A stretch of 31,712 nucleotides of DNA from DATEOR01 sp963766725 (lineage in GTDB: Bacteria; Actinomycetota; Thermoleophilia; Gaiellales; Gaiellaceae). Under the pieces are notes generated by a model. It ran no database searches, had not been told where the DNA came from, and worked only from the letters and a program-made list of their open reading frames with translations. A program made the position numbers and the translations under genes. The stretch covers positions 1-31,712 of the forward strand of contig CAVYBK010000021.1 of assembly GCA_963766725.1 (NCBI GenBank), read 5' to 3'. The number at the start of each line of letters is the position of its first letter. Positions within the stretch are counted from its first letter, which is position 1. Shown here one piece after another: positions 29,551 through 31,712 of this stretch.

Positions 29551-30742
29551 GCTCGAGGCTGCAGCGCAGATCGGCGCCGACGGCGGCGGCGTTTCCCGCT
29601 TCGCCTGGTCCCCGGAGCTCGCGCAGGCGAACGCCTGGCTCATGCGCCGGCTCGAGGACCTCGGCCTGGAGACCGAGCTCGACCCGGCAGGCAACGTCTT
29701 CGGCCGCTGGGACGCGGGGGAGGGGGAGGCGGTGCTCGTCGGCTCTCACCTCGACACCGTGCCGCGCGGCGGCCGCTACGACGGTGCCCTAGGCGTGCTG
29801 GCTGCCCTCGGGACCGTCCGCGCCCTGCGGGCGGAAGGCGTCGAGCCGAGGCGGCCCCTCTGGGTCGTGTCCTTCAACGACGAGGAGGGCAGCCGCTTCC
29901 AGACCGGGATGCTCGGCAGCCGCGCCTTCTGCGGCGAGGTCGATCTCGAGGACTGGCGCCGCCGCGGTGTCGCCGACGCGATGGCGCGCGCCGGCTTCGA
30001 CTTCGACCGCCTGACCCAGGCGCGCGGAGTCGACCGGGTCGGCGCCTACCTCGAGCTCCACATCGAGCAGGGCCCCGTGCTCGAGCAGAGCGGAGAGGAC
30101 CTGGGCATCGTCACGGCGATCACCGGGCTCCTCGGCTTCCGCGTGAAGCTCCTGGGCGCGGCCAACCACGCGGGGACGACGCCGATGGACGGGCGCCGCG
30201 ACGCCCTGGCCGGTGCCTCGCGCATCGTCCTCGAGCTGCGGGAGGAGGCGCGCGCCCGCGAGGACATGACCGCCAACGTCGGAATCGTCTCGGTCGAGCC
30301 GGGCGGCTTCAACGTGATCCCAGGGCTCGCCGAGTTCACGATCGACGTCCGCTCGCCGACCGCCGAGGGCTTCGAGCGCGCCGAGGCATTCGTGCGCGAG
30401 ACCGTCAAGCGGGTCGCCGCCGAGGAGGGCCTCGGCATGGAGATCTCGGCCACGCACCGAAAGCCTCCGGTCGCGCTCGACCAGGGGCTCCAGGACGCGC
30501 TCGTCGAGGCCGCCCGGGCGGAAGGAGCCTCGTTCAGGCAGATGCCGAGCGGAGCCGGGCACGACGCCATGGTCCTCGCGCATCACGTTCCCTCCGCGAT
30601 GCTGTTCGTGCCGAGCCGCGGAGGCATCAGCCACTCGCCCGACGAGTACACGCCGCCCGAGCAATGCGAGCTCGGGGCGCGCGTGCTCGCCCGCGCGGTG
30701 CGCGAGCTCGTCGCCCGAGAATCACTCGAACGAGTGACGTAA
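29531..30742 (+). CDS. M20 family Zn-dependent hydrolase (carbamoylase/allantoate amidohydrolase type)
   Basis: This 403-residue binuclear zinc amidohydrolase has GSHLDTVPRGGRYDGALGVLAAL with metal His and Asp, VVSFNDEEGSRF with the catalytic and metal Glu residues, a dimerisation domain containing LELHIEQGPVLEQSGEDLGIV and NHAGTTPMDGRRDALAGAS, then VGIVSVEPGGFNVIPG. The terminal metal-binding PSGAGHDAM follows, with VPSRGGISHSPDEYTP. This set is typical of N-carbamoyl-amino-acid hydrolases, beta-ureidopropionases and allantoate amidohydrolases; the substrate is unresolved. The GTG start lies within the last 20 nt of the DedA gene. Confidence 0.93.
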   Translation: MTSLAAELEAAAQIGADGGGVSRFAWSPELAQANAWLMRRLEDLGLETELDPAGNVFGRWDAGEGEAVLVGSHLDTVPRGGRYDGALGVLAALGTVRALRAEGVEPRRPLWVVSFNDEEGSRFQTGMLGSRAFCGEVDLEDWRRRGVADAMARAGFDFDRLTQARGVDRVGAYLELHIEQGPVLEQSGEDLGIVTAITGLLGFRVKLLGAANHAGTTPMDGRRDALAGASRIVLELREEARAREDMTANVGIVSVEPGGFNVIPGLAEFTIDVRSPTAEGFERAEAFVRETVKRVAAEEGLGMEISATHRKPPVALDQGLQDALVEAARAEGASFRQMPSGAGHDAMVLAHHVPSAMLFVPSRGGISHSPDEYTPPEQCELGARVLARAVRELVARESLERVT

Positions 30743-30778
30743 CGGGAGCCGCCGCGCTCCTACTCTCTTCAGGAGAGG

Positions 30779-31600
30779 GTGAACGCGGCCTACCAACACC
30801 GATCGCTCGTCCTGAGCCTCGCGATCGCGAGCTATGCGCTCGTGTTCATGACGTTCGTCGTCTTCGAGGTCCCGGGGCTCGGAATCGCCCACCTTTTCTA
30901 CCTCCCGGTCGCCGCGCTGGCGCTGACCGGCGGTGTGAAGCGGGGGATTCTGGCCGGCGCGATCGCTGTCGCCCTCTTCACCCTGGGCGTCGTCATCAAT
31001 CCCAACATCTCGCCGTCGGAGCTCCTCACGCTGTCGACGCCGCTTCGCTTCCTCACGTACGCGACGATGGGGGGCCTGCTCGGTTGGTTCTCGGCGCGGG
31101 ACCGCGAGCTCGTCGAGCGACTGCGCCTTCTCGCAGAGCGCGACTTCCTGACGGGCCTGCCGAACACGCGCGCCTTCGAGGCCGCCATCGCCCGGCGGTT
31201 CGAGGCCGGCATTCCGTTCGCGCTCCTGCTCGGCGACATGGACGGGCTCAAGACGATCAACGACTCGCAGGGCCACGCGGAGGGCAACGACGCGCTGCGG
31301 CGCCTCGCGCTCATGCTCGGGAGCTCGCTCCGTCCGGAGGACGAGGTCGCCCGGGTCGGCGGCGACGAGTTCGCGGTCCTCACGGTTTTGGGACGGACCG
31401 ATGAAGCCGCGGCCCTCGCAGCGAAGCTCGAGGGCGCCATGGCGCGGCAGGAGAGCCGGATCACCTTCGGCTGGGCGGTCTATCCCGCGGACGGGGAGAA
31501 CGCGCTCTCCCTCTACCGAGCGGCCGACGAGCGTCTCTATGCGCGGAAGCTCATTCGCGGCGACCGCGCTGCGCGCACCCTGTATACCGTCGGCGCTTAG
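30779..31600 (+). CDS. Membrane-bound diguanylate cyclase (GGDEF)
   Basis: This 273-residue protein has an N-terminal membrane sensor of about four or five helices (residues 8-105) and a GGDEF domain (about 115-273). The domain has AERDFLTGLPNTRAF, LLLGDMDGLKTINDSQGH and the catalytic RVGGDEFAVL. The inhibitory I-site RxxD (RPED) lies five residues before GGDEF, so product inhibition by c-di-GMP is expected. The usual Asp-Leu-Asp-x-Phe is replaced by GDMDGL, a modest variation. GTG 30779 has AGGAGAG immediately upstream, and TACTCT at 30761-30766 may be its -10 box. It is the only c-di-GMP gene in the window. Confidence 0.93.
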   Translation: MNAAYQHRSLVLSLAIASYALVFMTFVVFEVPGLGIAHLFYLPVAALALTGGVKRGILAGAIAVALFTLGVVINPNISPSELLTLSTPLRFLTYATMGGLLGWFSARDRELVERLRLLAERDFLTGLPNTRAFEAAIARRFEAGIPFALLLGDMDGLKTINDSQGHAEGNDALRRLALMLGSSLRPEDEVARVGGDEFAVLTVLGRTDEAAALAAKLEGAMARQESRITFGWAVYPADGENALSLYRAADERLYARKLIRGDRAARTLYTVGA

Positions 31601-31626
31601 CTCTTACTAGCCCCACCGGCCAGGGC

Positions 31627-31712
31627 CTAGTGGTGGCAGCTGCAGACCGACTCGCCCAGGTAGCGGCGCTCGAGCTTGAGGCCGCAGTCCCGGCACGTGG
31701 GCGGGAGCTTCT
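31627..31712 (-). CDS. C-terminal end of a zinc-ribbon protein (partial)
   Basis: On the minus strand the last 28 codons of a gene run off the right edge. They encode KLPPTCRDCGLKLERRYLG and end in ESVCSCHH. CRDC, CSC and the two final His residues suggest a zinc-binding knuckle. The rest lies outside the window, so no function is assigned. It converges on the diguanylate cyclase gene; a weak CTAGCCC/GGGC-CTAG hairpin with one bulge (about 31607-31630) could end both transcripts. Confidence 0.55.
   Translation of the reverse strand, partial: KLPPTCRDCGLKLERRYLGESVCSCHH

Noticed and set aside
31601..31626. The CTAGCCC/GGGC-CTAG hairpin as a strong terminator
   Set aside because: The stem is short with a bulge and has no T-run on either strand; mentioned only as a possibility.

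Overview
The window is very GC-rich and densely packed with genes. It has short intergenic gaps, many 4-nt stop/start overlaps (ATGA, GTGA, CTGA), frequent GTG/TTG starts and extended -10 promoters of the TANNNT type just upstream of start codons. Together with a putative F420-dependent oxidoreductase, a DUF2332 protein and the order thrS-infC-rpmI-rplT-(DUF2332)-trmH-pheS-pheT, this points to a high-GC actinobacterium, most likely a Thermoleophilia-type lineage (Gaiellales/Solirubrobacterales-like). The taxonomy is inferred from style and gene content, not from a marker search.

Layout. (1) 60-4705: a signalling block with a stand-alone receiver, a membrane PAS-PAS histidine kinase, a NarL-type response regulator, a tiny membrane protein and an unusual nucleotide cyclase-receiver fusion. 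(2) 4754-6860: small accessory genes (YjbR-like protein, secreted tail-anchored protein, two-helix membrane protein, F420/NADP reductase-like protein, a doubtful acidic ORF). (3) 6859-11726: threonyl-tRNA synthetase, then a structured leader with an intrinsic terminator ahead of infC-rpmI-rplT, followed by a DUF2332 protein and a SpoU-type RNA methyltransferase. (4) 11727-14882, minus strand: a SAM methyltransferase, LemA and a frameshifted DUF2207 membrane protein. (5) 14900-19351: pheS-pheT-glycosyltransferase-DUF218, all overlapping. (6) 19348-20316, minus strand: a frameshifted protein built of two internal repeats, and a PRC-barrel-like protein. (7) 20356-28396: a 2-oxoacid dehydrogenase (E1alpha-E1beta-E2) cluster with a VOC protein, a shortened MDR dehydrogenase, a PEP mutase/isocitrate lyase-type enzyme, dihydrolipoyl dehydrogenase, a small membrane protein and a DAO-type FAD oxidoreductase. 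(8) 28408-31712: a cupin-like protein, a 162-bp long imperfect palindrome that fills the next intergenic gap, a DedA membrane protein, an M20 amidohydrolase, a membrane diguanylate cyclase and the end of a zinc-ribbon protein.

The main points for follow-up are the long palindrome at 28786-28947, the infC leader/attenuator at 8755-8875, three genes whose best start is CTG (two of them in CTGA overlaps with the upstream stop), two genes broken by a single-base frameshift (near 12413 and 19851), a consistent leaderless promoter signature including a divergent pair with overlapping -10 boxes, and the cyclase-receiver fusion. No tRNA, rRNA, CRISPR array, transposase or phage gene was seen. No stretch over 300 bases lacks a gene once the CTG-start extensions are accepted.
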